From contig NZ_MKIN01000021.1 of assembly GCF_001938985.1 (NCBI RefSeq), positions 434,001 through 498,000 of the forward strand: a stretch of 64,000 nucleotides of DNA, read 5' to 3'. Origin of the DNA: Gillisella taibaishanensis. Its GTDB lineage: Bacteria; Pseudomonadota; Alphaproteobacteria; Rhizobiales; Rhizobiaceae. Every line of letters starts with the position of its first letter. The stretch's first letter is position 1. A program made the position numbers and the translations under genes. Positions 1-9,018 of the stretch are shown here, in pieces. Under the pieces are notes generated by a model. It searched no databases. It was given only the letters and a program-made list of their open reading frames with translations, and was not told the DNA's origin.

Positions 1-1914
1 TATCTGGCTGAAATGTACAGCGTGATGATGCTGTTTCTCAGCCTTTTCGTGGTGTCGACGCCTCTGCCGCCGCGTAAGCCCTTCCGCACCCTTAGTTACG
101 ACGAACTGCCGATCGTCGATATCTTCGTGCCGAGCTACAACGAAGAGGAATCGCTGCTGGCCAATACATTGGCCGCAGCCCGCAATCTCGATTACCCCGC
201 CGATAAATTTACCGTCTGGCTTCTGGACGATGGTTCGACGGAACAGAAACGCCAATCGACGGATCTTCTCGCTGCGAAATTTGCCGAACAGCGGCACCAG
301 TCGCTGCAAACCCTTTGCAGCCAGCTCGGCGTGCGCTACCTGACGCGCGAGCGCAACGAACATGCGAAGGCCGGCAATCTCAACAATGGCCTCAATCATT
401 CCACCGGCGAGCTGGTGGCAGTGTTCGATGCCGACCATGCCCCGGCCCGCAGTTTCCTCAAGGAAACCGTTGGTTATTTCAACGACGACCCGCGCCTGTT
501 TCTGGTGCAGACGCCGCATTTCTTCATCAATCCGGATCCGATCGAGCGTAATCTCAATACTTTTAACAAGATGCCGAGCGAGAACGAGATGTTCTACGGC
601 ATCATCCAGCGTGGGCTCGACAAGTGGAACGCCGCGTTTTTCTGCGGATCTGCCGCAGTCTTGCGCCGCGAGGCTCTGAACGAGGCAAATGGCTTTAGCG
701 GCCTATCGATCACCGAGGACTGCGAAACGGCGCTCGATCTGCATTCACGCGGCTGGAACAGCATTTTCGTCGACATGCCACTGATTGCCGGGCTACAGCC
801 AGCGACTTTCGCCAGCTTCATCGGCCAGCGCAGCCGCTGGGCCCAGGGCATGATGCAGATCATGCGATTCCGGTTTCCGTTGTTCAAGCGTGGCCTCAGC
901 CTCGGGCAGCGGCTCTGCTATATGTCGTCGACTATGTTCTGGCTCTTCCCTTTTCCGCGGGCGATCTTCCTGCTGGCGCCGCTGTTCTACCTGTTTTTCA
1001 ATCTCCAGATCTTCATGGGCTCGGGCGGCGAGTTCATGGCTTACACGCTGTCCTATATGCTCGTGAACCTGATGGTGCAGAACTATCTCTACGGTTCGTT
1101 CCGCTGGCCGTGGATTTCCGAGCTCTATGAATATGTGCAATCGGTACATCTGCTGCCGGCCATTCTCTCCGTCATGTGGGACCCGCGCCGGCCGACATTC
1201 AAGGTCACCGCCAAGGATGAAAGCGTCACGGAAAACCGCCTGTCGGAAATCAGCCGGCCCTTCTTCCTGATTTTCCTGATCCTGCTGATCGCTTTTGGCG
1301 TGACGATTTACCGGCTCTATAGCGACCCTTATAAATTCGACGTGACGCTCGTGGTTGGCGGCTGGAATCTGGTCAACCTGATCATGGCCGGTTGCGCGCT
1401 AGGCGTCGTCTCCGAACGAGGTGAACGGCAGTCATCGCGCCGGGTGCAGGTCAGCCGCCGCTGCGAATTTTCCCTAGGCGACAAGCTGTATCCGGCGATG
1501 ATCGACGATGTCTCGGTCAATGGCGCAAGCCTGCAAATCTTCACTCGCGACAGGGACATCTTCAAGCGGGACGTCCTTGGCGCAGTGACCTTCCAGCCTC
1601 ATGGTTCGACGGAATGGGCAGAGCTGCCCGTCACCATCCGCCATTCCCAGTTCAGCGGCGATATCATCTCAATCGGCTGCCGCTATTTGCCGGAGACAGT
1701 ACGTCATCACGAACTGATCGCCGACCTGATTTTCGCCAATGCCCAGCAATGGAGCCTGTTCCAGCACTCGCGGCGGCGCAATCCGGGCCTCATCGGCGGC
1801 GCCTTCATGTTTCTACGCCTGTCTCTGACCCAAACGCTGCGTGGCATGCATTATCTACTTCTCTTGCTGGCCGCCAAGGGCAAGGCCGATGTCAAGCCGG
1901 AGGGCAGACCATGA
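1..1914 (+). CDS. bcsA: Cellulose synthase catalytic subunit BcsA (5' truncated by window)
   Basis: Processive inner-membrane GT2 glycosyltransferase that polymerises UDP-glucose into beta-1,4-glucan. The reading frame is open at base 1, so the N-terminal membrane segments lie outside the window; about 637 residues are present where family members are usually 720 or more. Visible in order are the UDP-binding DDGS, the metal-binding DADH, the TED acceptor-base motif (TEDCETA), the QxxRW motif (QRSRW), several membrane segments, and a C-terminal c-di-GMP-binding PilZ domain with an arginine-rich RRVQVSRR stretch and DVSVNG matching (D/N)xSxxG. It overlaps bcsB by four bases. Activity is expected to depend on c-di-GMP. 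The family call is firm; only the start is missing. Confidence 0.97.
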   Translation, partial: YLAEMYSVMMLFLSLFVVSTPLPPRKPFRTLSYDELPIVDIFVPSYNEEESLLANTLAAARNLDYPADKFTVWLLDDGSTEQKRQSTDLLAAKFAEQRHQSLQTLCSQLGVRYLTRERNEHAKAGNLNNGLNHSTGELVAVFDADHAPARSFLKETVGYFNDDPRLFLVQTPHFFINPDPIERNLNTFNKMPSENEMFYGIIQRGLDKWNAAFFCGSAAVLRREALNEANGFSGLSITEDCETALDLHSRGWNSIFVDMPLIAGLQPATFASFIGQRSRWAQGMMQIMRFRFPLFKRGLSLGQRLCYMSSTMFWLFPFPRAIFLLAPLFYLFFNLQIFMGSGGEFMAYTLSYMLVNLMVQNYLYGSFRWPWISELYEYVQSVHLLPAILSVMWDPRRPTFKVTAKDESVTENRLSEISRPFFLIFLILLIAFGVTIYRLYSDPYKFDVTLVVGGWNLVNLIMAGCALGVVSERGERQSSRRVQVSRRCEFSLGDKLYPAMIDDVSVNGASLQIFTRDRDIFKRDVLGAVTFQPHGSTEWAELPVTIRHSQFSGDIISIGCRYLPETVRHHELIADLIFANAQQWSLFQHSRRRNPGLIGGAFMFLRLSLTQTLRGMHYLLLLLAAKGKADVKPEGRP

Positions 1915-4337
1915 AGCGCTTGCCGCTCGCGTCCCTGCCGCTCCTGGCACCGTTAACCCTGACGCTCGGCCTGCTCGCCTCTGTCGGCCATGGTTTGGCA
2001 CAGGCCCAGACCATGCCGTTCGATATGGCCCCGGAAAGGGGCGGCGCCGGCAACGGACAGCCGCCCACAGTTTTCCCTCCGACACAGCAAAGCCCACGGC
2101 AGCAGGCCCCAGCGGGATCGCTCCCAAACCCAGGACAAAGCGCTCGACCAGCCGTTACCGCCCAAGGCGATAGCCAGTCACGCCGGTATCTTCTCAACGC
2201 GCCTATCGTCAAACTGCAGGGTGAAGTCGCTGCGCAGACCATGGCCGTCTATCTGACGCCCGAGCAGGCGGCAGCAGAGACGAAGTTCTCGATCGGCTAT
2301 TCCAATGCCCTTGTGGTCGCGCCGGAAGCCTCGCATCTGACAGTCACCATCAATGACGCGTCGGTTCTGGATGTCCCGATCCGCGGCGGCGAGACCACGC
2401 AGCAGGCTTCGATTGCCGTACCACGTGGCGTACTGGTTCCGGGCCTCAACCGGATACGGCTTGCCGCAGAACAGAGGCATCGGACGGACTGCACGGCTGA
2501 ATCCACCTATGAATTATGGACGGATGTCGATGCCGCCAAAACTTATCTAAGCTTTGCAACACCCAACGCAGGCACGATGAAGCGCCTCGACGATATCAGG
2601 GCGATCGGCGTTGACGAGAAAGGTCGCAGCCGGTTCACCATCGTCGCGCCTGACCTCGACAAGCCGATGGCCACCCCGGCCCTGCTTCAACTGGCTCAGT
2701 CGCTTTCGATGCTGAGCGGCAGCGCCAACGGCTCCTTTACCTTTACCAAGACGATGCCAGCGCAACGGGCGCCAGGTGAAATCATCGTGCTCGCGGCCAC
2801 AACAGCCCAAATGAGCAGTCTGGTTGGCGCACCCGCCGGCGCAAGCCCACTGCCGATCGGAGCCGCAGGCGGCACGACGACATCAGTCGCGGGCGGCACT
2901 ATGGCCGGTTTCGTTGCTCTTCCTAGCTCGCCCAGTCAAACCGTGCTGGCCTTCAGCGGTCCGGATTGGCGTGACATCAGGGCGATTGCCGATAACTTCG
3001 CCCGCTTTGCCGCCGATGGCGATCCCCGCAGACTGAAGACTGCCGTCTGGCGAGGACTCGACACGCCGCTGCTGGACAAAGCAGGCGCGTGGTCCTTCGC
3101 CTCGCTGGGCATCGCCGATCAGGAATTTTCCGGTCGCCGCTTCACAACAGACTTTACCGTTGGAATGCCGGCTGATTTCTATGCCAACAATTACGGCACG
3201 GCGACAATCCTGCTCGATGCGGCCTATTCCAGCAAGGTCCTGCCGGGCAGCCAGCTCGTGGTGACCGTGAACGGGCACTTGGCAACGACAGTGCCAATCA
3301 CCGCCACGGGCGGCGCCGTGCTGCGCCGCTATCCCATCCGGGTGACGCTTCGCCATTTCCATCCAGGCGTCAACATTATCGGCCTGGAAGCGGTGATGAA
3401 GACGCAGACCGATGCTGCCTGCGCACCTGGCGAAACCGCCGATAAGACGCCGCGCTTTGCACTGTTCGGCTCCTCCCAATTCGTGATGCCGGAAATTGCG
3501 CATCTGTCGCAGGCGCCCGATCTTGCCGCAACCGCCGCCCTCGGCTTTCCGCTTGCGTCGGCCGCGCAGCCCGCAAGTCTTGTGCTTGGCAACCATGACG
3601 AGGCAACGCTTGGCGCAGCGGCAACCGTGCTCGGCAAACTGGCCAGTGCTGCCCGTCAGGTCCTTCCGCTCGATATTGTCCTTCCATCGCAGCGACCCGC
3701 AGGACGCAATGCGTTGTTTATCGGCACAGCCGCCGAATTGCCGCCCCAGGCGCTCGCAAATATCCAATTAAAGGCCACCAACATCGAGGAAGACCTAAGC
3801 ACTGAGGTCAAATTGAACTCCTGGCGTGAAAAGGTGGATTCCAGCACGGTGATGGCGCTATTTTCAGGCGTGAACGCCTGGATGAAGGAGACTTTCGACC
3901 TTAACCTCGCTTCCGTCAGCCTCTGGCCGGGAGCCGAGACACCGTTTGCGCTTCCATCTGCCTCCAGCGGCTTCCTGTCTCAGACTGTAGCGGAGGACGG
4001 CGCAATCCTGACCACGTTCAGCGCGCCTGATCGTAGCATGCTGCAGGCAGCCACCGTGGATATGGCCGATTTGCGCAATTGGGGCGCCATTTCGGGCCGG
4101 GTCGGCGCCTATGACGCACGACGCCAGGAGATTGTGTCCAGCCCTGCCCAATCCGTCGAGCTTCTATCGATTCAGCCGTGGACGCTGACCAATATGCGTC
4201 TGGTTGCAGCCAACTGGCTTTCCGGGAATTTCATCATTTATGCTGGCGGCCTTGTGCTCTCGGCCATTCTGCTTGGGATTGCCACTCATGGGCTGATGGA
4301 CCGCATGGGGCGCGGTCATGGCGGCCCGAAAAACTGA
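1911..4337 (+). CDS. bcsB: Cellulose synthase periplasmic subunit BcsB
   Basis: Periplasmic, membrane-anchored partner of BcsA that guides the emerging glucan chain; 808 residues. The ATG at 1911 overlaps the bcsA stop (ATGA) and begins a clear signal peptide (MKRLPLASLPLLAPLTLTLG, cleavage near AQAQT). An open frame extends upstream to 1614 but lies inside bcsA, so it is not used. The body is the usual BcsB beta-rich repeat of carbohydrate-binding-like and flavodoxin-like domains, and the C-terminus has one membrane helix (about residues 770-795) followed by a short basic tail. No bcsZ/celC endoglucanase gene follows directly; the next gene is a porin. Confidence 0.95.
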   Translation: MKRLPLASLPLLAPLTLTLGLLASVGHGLAQAQTMPFDMAPERGGAGNGQPPTVFPPTQQSPRQQAPAGSLPNPGQSARPAVTAQGDSQSRRYLLNAPIVKLQGEVAAQTMAVYLTPEQAAAETKFSIGYSNALVVAPEASHLTVTINDASVLDVPIRGGETTQQASIAVPRGVLVPGLNRIRLAAEQRHRTDCTAESTYELWTDVDAAKTYLSFATPNAGTMKRLDDIRAIGVDEKGRSRFTIVAPDLDKPMATPALLQLAQSLSMLSGSANGSFTFTKTMPAQRAPGEIIVLAATTAQMSSLVGAPAGASPLPIGAAGGTTTSVAGGTMAGFVALPSSPSQTVLAFSGPDWRDIRAIADNFARFAADGDPRRLKTAVWRGLDTPLLDKAGAWSFASLGIADQEFSGRRFTTDFTVGMPADFYANNYGTATILLDAAYSSKVLPGSQLVVTVNGHLATTVPITATGGAVLRRYPIRVTLRHFHPGVNIIGLEAVMKTQTDAACAPGETADKTPRFALFGSSQFVMPEIAHLSQAPDLAATAALGFPLASAAQPASLVLGNHDEATLGAAATVLGKLASAARQVLPLDIVLPSQRPAGRNALFIGTAAELPPQALANIQLKATNIEEDLSTEVKLNSWREKVDSSTVMALFSGVNAWMKETFDLNLASVSLWPGAETPFALPSASSGFLSQTVAEDGAILTTFSAPDRSMLQAATVDMADLRNWGAISGRVGAYDARRQEIVSSPAQSVELLSIQPWTLTNMRLVAANWLSGNFIIYAGGLVLSAILLGIATHGLMDRMGRGHGGPKN

Positions 4338-4471
4338 GCTTTTTCGACGTAAAATGTTGAAAATGCGGGGTTGCGGGGCGGTGCCTCTTGACCATGACAA
4401 GCCGACAAGCCAAAGACATTACAGGGCTGTAATTTTTGCCGCCGCATCAAAGGCGGCATGTTGCTGGACGT

Positions 4472-5302
4472 GTGGCATTGTATTCTTTCCCGATTTCCAG
4501 AGTAGCGATTGCCGCAGCCTGCATACCGGCCCTACTGCTTTTTCCCGGCACCAGTCCTGCTGCCGATCAGCAGCAGGACAATAGCGACGGCTGGATCGTT
4601 ACCGTCGGCGGCGCTGTGGAAGTCGGGCCAAGCTATCCCGGATCAAAGCAATATACATTCGGCGTCATCCCCTCCTTCGACATCCGCCGGTTTGGTGAGG
4701 ATGAAGACAACGCTCCACCTGACGACAATCTCGATTATACCCTGTTCAGCACACATGGCTTCGAAATCGGGCCGGTCGTTGGCTTTCGAGACAGCCGCTC
4801 CTCGAAATCGACTAATCTTAACGGTGTGAACGGCGTCAAGTTCGACATCGATGCCGGCGCCTTCGTGCAATACTGGATCAAGCCCGATGTCTGGCGCGTA
4901 CGCGCCGAAGTGCGCCAGGGCCTTTCGAGCGGCAGCGGTCTGGTGGTCGACGTCGGCTCGGACTGGTTCCAGCCACTGTCGGAAAAGTGGCTTCTGTCAG
5001 CCGGCCCGCGCGCTACGTTCGGTGACGATGCCTACATGAAGACCTATTTCGGTGTCAGCCCTACCGAAGCGAGCCGCAACGGCCGCATATCTGCCTTCGA
5101 TGCTGAGGCCGGCATCAAGACGGTCGGCTTTACCGTGTCGGCGACCTATACGATTTCGCCTGACATGTCGGTGCAGATTTATGACCGCTATGAGCGGCTG
5201 GTCGGTGATGCGGCGCGCTCGCCGATCGTGTCGCAGTTGGGAACGGCGAACCAGAACATTATCGGGATTGCCTTCAACAAATCCTTCGATGTGAAGTTCT
5301 GA
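4472..5302 (+). CDS. MipA/OmpV-family outer-membrane protein
   Basis: Predicted outer-membrane beta-barrel of the MipA/OmpV family (scaffold or porin-like; substrate unknown). The frame can begin at TTG 4436, but GTG 4472 gives a compact signal peptide (ALYSFPISRVAIAAACIPAL, cleavage near SPAA-DQ) and is preferred. The mature protein has alternating beta-strand patterns, a typical GGAVEVGPSYPGS opening and ends in aromatic Phe (FDVKF), the usual signature for barrel insertion. It lies 134 bp after bcsB and may be a separate unit. A functional link to cellulose export is not shown. Confidence 0.8.
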   Translation: MALYSFPISRVAIAAACIPALLLFPGTSPAADQQQDNSDGWIVTVGGAVEVGPSYPGSKQYTFGVIPSFDIRRFGEDEDNAPPDDNLDYTLFSTHGFEIGPVVGFRDSRSSKSTNLNGVNGVKFDIDAGAFVQYWIKPDVWRVRAEVRQGLSSGSGLVVDVGSDWFQPLSEKWLLSAGPRATFGDDAYMKTYFGVSPTEASRNGRISAFDAEAGIKTVGFTVSATYTISPDMSVQIYDRYERLVGDAARSPIVSQLGTANQNIIGIAFNKSFDVKF

Positions 5303-5360
5303 GATTATGCCAGCATTGGGGCCAGGGTTGGGGCCTGGCGGAGACTTGCACAGGCAGGCG

Positions 5361-5729
5361 TCAGTGCCCGGATCCGGATGCAGTGGCAATGCACCAGGCG
5401 CCAGCGAGAATTGTAATTGTCCCAATCACCGTGAGTAGCGTCACGGGTTCGCCGAATACGAACCAGGCCGTCGCCATGATCAGCACATAGCTGACCGCAG
5501 ACAGCGGAAAAGCCTTGCTGAGCGGCAGGTCGGACAAAACGGACATCCAAACGACAAAACACACAACCTCGGCAACGACCGCTGCCAAGAACCAGTGTGA
5601 GAGAACCATCTGGCCGAAGAACGCCGTGCCATGGACGTTCTCCGCATGATCGGCGCCAAGCTTCAGGAACATCTGCTGGGCCGTGTTTAGAATTGGCACG
5701 GCCAGCCACGACAGGCGAAGCAATCTCAT
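5361..5729 (-). CDS. SMR/EamA-like half transporter (ArnF-like), subunit 1
   Basis: Small four-helix inner-membrane protein (122 aa) of the EamA/SMR superfamily, resembling ArnE/ArnF, which together flip aminoarabinose-phosphoundecaprenol. The helix-3 segment LPLSKAFPLSAVSYVLIMAT is of that type. Where EmrE has its essential Glu14 in helix 1, this protein has Asn (ILNTAQQMFLK). It is the last gene of the minus-strand operon and overlaps the acyltransferase gene by four bases. A second half transporter (8665-9018) sits in the same operon, so a heterodimer is likely. The substrate is unknown; a lipid or lipid-linked amine is an inference from the neighbours. Confidence 0.75.
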   Translation of the reverse strand: MRLLRLSWLAVPILNTAQQMFLKLGADHAENVHGTAFFGQMVLSHWFLAAVVAEVVCFVVWMSVLSDLPLSKAFPLSAVSYVLIMATAWFVFGEPVTLLTVIGTITILAGAWCIATASGSGH

Positions 5730-6994
5730 GCCGGTTTCACCTCTGCGGAAACCGCCTCGCCCGACTTGGCCTCGGCCTTGTCGACCCCTGCCGTCTCGTC
5801 AGCGGCAAAGAAGGGCGAGATTGCCCGCAGCAACCGCTGTAGAAAGGGGTTGCGGTGGCGGAAATACATTTCGTTCGGCGTGAGCTGGCTGCCGAGCCGC
5901 ACCTTGTTGGTGTAGTAGGCCTGGCCACTCTGGTAGCGGGTCATGCCGTGCTTGAGGCAGTAACCAATATTCTCGAACCAGCTCAGATAGTAGAGATTGT
6001 AGGGCCTCCCAGCAGTCTCATCCATGCAGAAGAACTTGTCGATTAGCGTATGCTCGCTGTGAACGAGCAGATTGGCTGCCAGCAGCTGGTCGTTGACGAA
6101 ATACATGGCGCAGAAGGAGCGACCCGGCATGCTCTTGAGGATACCTTCAAAATAGGCCGGCGTCAGCTCCTCGAACTGCCAATCGCTGCGGCTGCGGGTA
6201 TCGTGATAAAGCTCCATCACCCGCGGCAGGTAGTCGCCAAGTTCGGTCTGATATTCAACCCTGACCTTGTCGCGTGCCTTGAGCTTCCGACGCATATCCT
6301 TGCGGGTGCCTGAAGACAGCCTGGCGAAATAGGTATCCATGTCTGGAAAATCGATCGGCAGCCAAGCGGTCGGCATACCGCCGAGCGGCGCATAACCGTG
6401 GGCCTGGATCGTCCGCTCGATGCCCGGCGCCACCGGCTGGGGAACGTCCTTGAGTGCACCAAGCACGCATTTTCTCGACTTGGCAAAGGTCTCGAAACAA
6501 TTGAGCAGGGCCTCAAACAGCGCCTCCTGGCGGGCCTCGCCAACGGACGGATGAAAGCCGATATTTCCTGTTTCGGTGCAGGGCGAGCCGAGGCAGGCAA
6601 GCGGCAACGTCAGGAACCCCGGCCAGATGCGCCGCAGCTTAGCGATTGCATCGCGAATGCGACCGGGCTCCAGCGTCGTGTCCAGCGCGTAGCGGGTGAT
6701 GAAACCAGGCATGGCAGCGACGAGATAGCCGCCCTCGTAGACCGTCGCATAGCAGAAATCGAAGCCGGCAATGCCAGCCTTTTCCACCGTCAAGAGGTAG
6801 TCATAAGCCTCCGGCTCACCTGGAAAGCACTGGTCCCAGTCGTCACGGTGGATCTCGGTAATGCTGGTGGCAACCCGCGCGTCAAGGCCGGGCGTCCGCG
6901 CAGCGGCGACAGGCGACGCCACGATCTCTGGCGTCTCATCGATGATATCCGCAGCCACCGCTATCTCGCGCATGTCAGCTTCGGTTCGATACAT
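5726..6994 (-). CDS. FemAB/GNAT-type N-acyltransferase (Acetyltransf_6/BioF2-like)
   Basis: Cytosolic 422-residue protein with the doubled GNAT fold seen in FemAB-like and CelD/BcsL-type proteins. Recognisable pieces are TYFARLSSGTRKDMRRKLKA, the central DWQFEELTPAYFE, and GRSFCAMYFVNDQLLAANLL of the second GNAT half. These families move an acyl or aminoacyl group to an amine. Start ATG 6994 is chosen because GAGG lies six bases upstream; the price is a 20-base overlap with the hydrolase gene. ATG 6973 is an alternative. It overlaps the terminal SMR-like gene by four bases. Within this operon it may acylate an amine made by the aminotransferase (inference). Confidence 0.75.
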   Translation of the reverse strand: MYRTEADMREIAVAADIIDETPEIVASPVAAARTPGLDARVATSITEIHRDDWDQCFPGEPEAYDYLLTVEKAGIAGFDFCYATVYEGGYLVAAMPGFITRYALDTTLEPGRIRDAIAKLRRIWPGFLTLPLACLGSPCTETGNIGFHPSVGEARQEALFEALLNCFETFAKSRKCVLGALKDVPQPVAPGIERTIQAHGYAPLGGMPTAWLPIDFPDMDTYFARLSSGTRKDMRRKLKARDKVRVEYQTELGDYLPRVMELYHDTRSRSDWQFEELTPAYFEGILKSMPGRSFCAMYFVNDQLLAANLLVHSEHTLIDKFFCMDETAGRPYNLYYLSWFENIGYCLKHGMTRYQSGQAYYTNKVRLGSQLTPNEMYFRHRNPFLQRLLRAISPFFAADETAGVDKAEAKSGEAVSAEVKPA

Positions 6995-7790
6995 TGTGAG
7001 CCTCGAAGAAATCCGCCGTCAGGTCTGCGACATGCCGGTGCTGACGGTCCATATGAATCATGTGATAGCTGTCGCGCAGCCAATGCAGTTCACGCGGCCC
7101 GCTCAGATGCGACGAAATATACTGGGCATGGCTCGGGCTGCTGACGTCGTCCTCCAGGGAGTGAACGATCAGCGTCGGCGTCTGCATCTGCGGCAGTCTC
7201 GCTTTCAGCACGCGGCCAAGCTTGTCCATTTCCACCAGACCACGGCCAGGAAAACTTTCCAGCATTCCGTCATTGCTCATGGCGGCAATCTTGCTTCGCA
7301 GACGTTCGTCCTTGATGCCCATTGCGTGGGTCTCGTGGAACCGTAGCCGATCCAGAAACGGGATCTTCGACAGCCAGCGAATATTGCGGGCCATGAAGCT
7401 GTAATGGCGGGGGATGTCCCAGCCGTCATAATGGAAGCAAGGCGAATAGAGGGCAGCCGCGCGAAGGCTGAGCGGCTGGCGATCTGCGGCCATCAACGCC
7501 AGCTTGCCGCCAGCGCAGATCCCTGCGGCAAAGGCGGCATCGACGCGAGAGGCAAGAACCTGTCCTGCTTCCTCGACGCTGTCGAGCCAGTCCTGCCAGC
7601 GGGTGCGGCGCAGTGCGGCCTCATCCTTGCCGTGACCGGCAAGGAGCGGGGCATAGACGGAGTAGCCGCGCCGGTTCAACTGGCGCGCCACCAGCCGCAT
7701 TTCGGCTGGCGCCCCTGTCAGCCCATGCACCAGAAGGACGCCGCAGCCATTGCTTCCTTCCTGGTAAAAGGAAAGCGTATCGCTGGTCAT
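6975..7790 (-). CDS. Alpha/beta hydrolase with Cys nucleophile (Est30-like)
   Basis: A 271-residue alpha/beta-hydrolase most like the Est30 carboxylesterase/monoacylglycerol lipase group: LLVHGLTG near residue 20, nucleophile elbow at 90-94, acid in LEDD (214-215) and His in SYHMIH (243). The elbow reads G-I-C-A-G, with Cys92 in the place of the usual Ser; the codon is TGC on the minus strand. Cys nucleophiles occur in dienelactone hydrolase and in PhaC polyester synthases, where they support acyl transfer. The gene overlaps the desaturase gene by four bases and the acyltransferase gene by 20. An acyl-transfer or thioester-handling role fits but is inferred. Confidence 0.8.
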   Translation of the reverse strand: MTSDTLSFYQEGSNGCGVLLVHGLTGAPAEMRLVARQLNRRGYSVYAPLLAGHGKDEAALRRTRWQDWLDSVEEAGQVLASRVDAAFAAGICAGGKLALMAADRQPLSLRAAALYSPCFHYDGWDIPRHYSFMARNIRWLSKIPFLDRLRFHETHAMGIKDERLRSKIAAMSNDGMLESFPGRGLVEMDKLGRVLKARLPQMQTPTLIVHSLEDDVSSPSHAQYISSHLSGPRELHWLRDSYHMIHMDRQHRHVADLTADFFEAHNVSNRS

Positions 7791-8668
7791 TCTGCTGCTT
7801 CCCCTGGCATGGCCTGTCTGGCCAGGTTTTCCTTGGCGACGAAGCCCAGCGCATGGCAGGTGCTGATCACATGCGTGCCAGCCTTTTCCTGTTCTTCCTT
7901 GATGCGCTCATGCAGGGTCGGCAGATCCGTCCAGTGGGTCTTCGGACGGTAGTGATGTTCGGCGTGATAGCCGTTGCCGAACCACAGCCAGTTGTAAAAG
8001 CCCTTGTAGCTGCTGACGCCCCAGGCGATCGGCTCGTCGGGGTCGCCATGCAGATGCTCGTAGTAACCATTGAGCGAAGACAGGCAATTGCCGAGATAAT
8101 AGAAGGGCACCAGGAACAGCGTCGCCTTCCAGTCATAGGCCAGTGCTGCTAAAGCGACCAGGATGAAGGTGACAAGCTCGATCCGGCCCCACTTGGCCTC
8201 GAACGGACGCTTTGCCGCAATTGCCCGGTGGATCTCGCCGAGATCGTCGCGGAAGAAGCTGAGGAACGTGTAGGAGAATACATTTTCCGGCTGGCCGTTC
8301 TTGCCGTATTTGTAGATCGACAGGAGATCGACGGTCTTGCCGCTCTCATCCGGCCGGTCGCTGTTGCCGGAATGATGGCGCATATGCACCCAATGATAAT
8401 AGGTCTGGGAAAAGCCGATCGTCACCGATTCCAGCAGGCTGAAGGCGTAGTTCAGCCACCGCGCCTTGAAATAGGGCGTGTGGATGAAGTTGTGGGAAAT
8501 GCTGTTGATGTGCCAGGAGATCGACACCGCATAGACGCAGGCGAGTACGAAGGACAGCCACAGGGGCCGGCTTTCGAAACCGGCCACGAGATAGACGTTG
8601 AAGGCCAGGTGGGCAAAGGCCGCGGCAACGGAGACCGCGTCCCATTTGGAATAGGCAAAGAGTTTCAT
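7787..8668 (-). CDS. Membrane fatty acid desaturase/hydroxylase family protein
   Basis: Integral-membrane di-iron enzyme of 293 residues. Three histidine boxes are intact: HNFIH (59-63), HMRHH (95-99) and HAEHH (235-239), between hydrophobic helices. The family desaturates or hydroxylates acyl chains and, in OlsE-like cases, lipid head groups. It overlaps its upstream neighbour (SMR-like, 8665) and its downstream neighbour (hydrolase, 7790) by four bases each, so translation is coupled. Its substrate cannot be read from the sequence. The operon context suggests it modifies an acyl-amine or a related lipid. Confidence 0.88.
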   Translation of the reverse strand: MKLFAYSKWDAVSVAAAFAHLAFNVYLVAGFESRPLWLSFVLACVYAVSISWHINSISHNFIHTPYFKARWLNYAFSLLESVTIGFSQTYYHWVHMRHHSGNSDRPDESGKTVDLLSIYKYGKNGQPENVFSYTFLSFFRDDLGEIHRAIAAKRPFEAKWGRIELVTFILVALAALAYDWKATLFLVPFYYLGNCLSSLNGYYEHLHGDPDEPIAWGVSSYKGFYNWLWFGNGYHAEHHYRPKTHWTDLPTLHERIKEEQEKAGTHVISTCHALGFVAKENLARQAMPGEAAE

Positions 8669-9018
8669 AGTCCAGTTGCTCCGACGCAGACCACGCCTGT
8701 CGTCACAAGGGCGACCCCGAGGGCATGGCGCAGGTTGATGGATTCTTTGAAGACCGCCGCTCCGGCGATCGTGATGGTGGCATAGCTCATCGCCATGATG
8801 GGAAAGGCTACGGACAGGTCGACGCTGGCGAGTACCCGGCTCCAGGCAAGCAATTCGACGAGCCAGAAGGCGATACCGGCCCAGACCACCGGGCGCATCG
8901 CGACCGGTCTCGGATCGTCGCTCACAGCTGCGGTCTTGAAGCAGATTTCCCGGCCTGTTTCAGTCAATATGCAAAACAGGATCAAGGCCAGCATGGAGAG
9001 CGTCAGCCCTTCCTTCAT
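8665..9018 (-). CDS. SMR/EamA-like half transporter (ArnE-like), subunit 2
   Basis: Small four-helix membrane protein of 117 residues. A longer frame reaches 9276 but its extra N-terminus is arginine-rich, out of character and inside the arginase-like gene. ATG 9018 overlaps that gene's TGA (ATGA) and opens directly into a membrane helix (MKEGLTLSMLALILFC). Helix 1 keeps a Glu at the EmrE Glu14 position (ILTETGREICFK), unlike its partner at 5361-5729, which has Asn there. Helix 3 carries LSVAFPIMAMSYA. The pair probably forms an asymmetric heterodimer, as ArnE/ArnF do. Confidence 0.75.
   Translation of the reverse strand: MKEGLTLSMLALILFCILTETGREICFKTAAVSDDPRPVAMRPVVWAGIAFWLVELLAWSRVLASVDLSVAFPIMAMSYATITIAGAAVFKESINLRHALGVALVTTGVVCVGATGL

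Noticed and set aside
1614..1910. Upstream extension of the bcsB frame
   Set aside because: Lies inside bcsA; the signal peptide and ATGA overlap place the start at 1911.
5321..5339. Hairpin between the porin and SMR-like genes as a terminator
   Set aside because: Only a six-pair stem with a G-rich loop and no T-tract.
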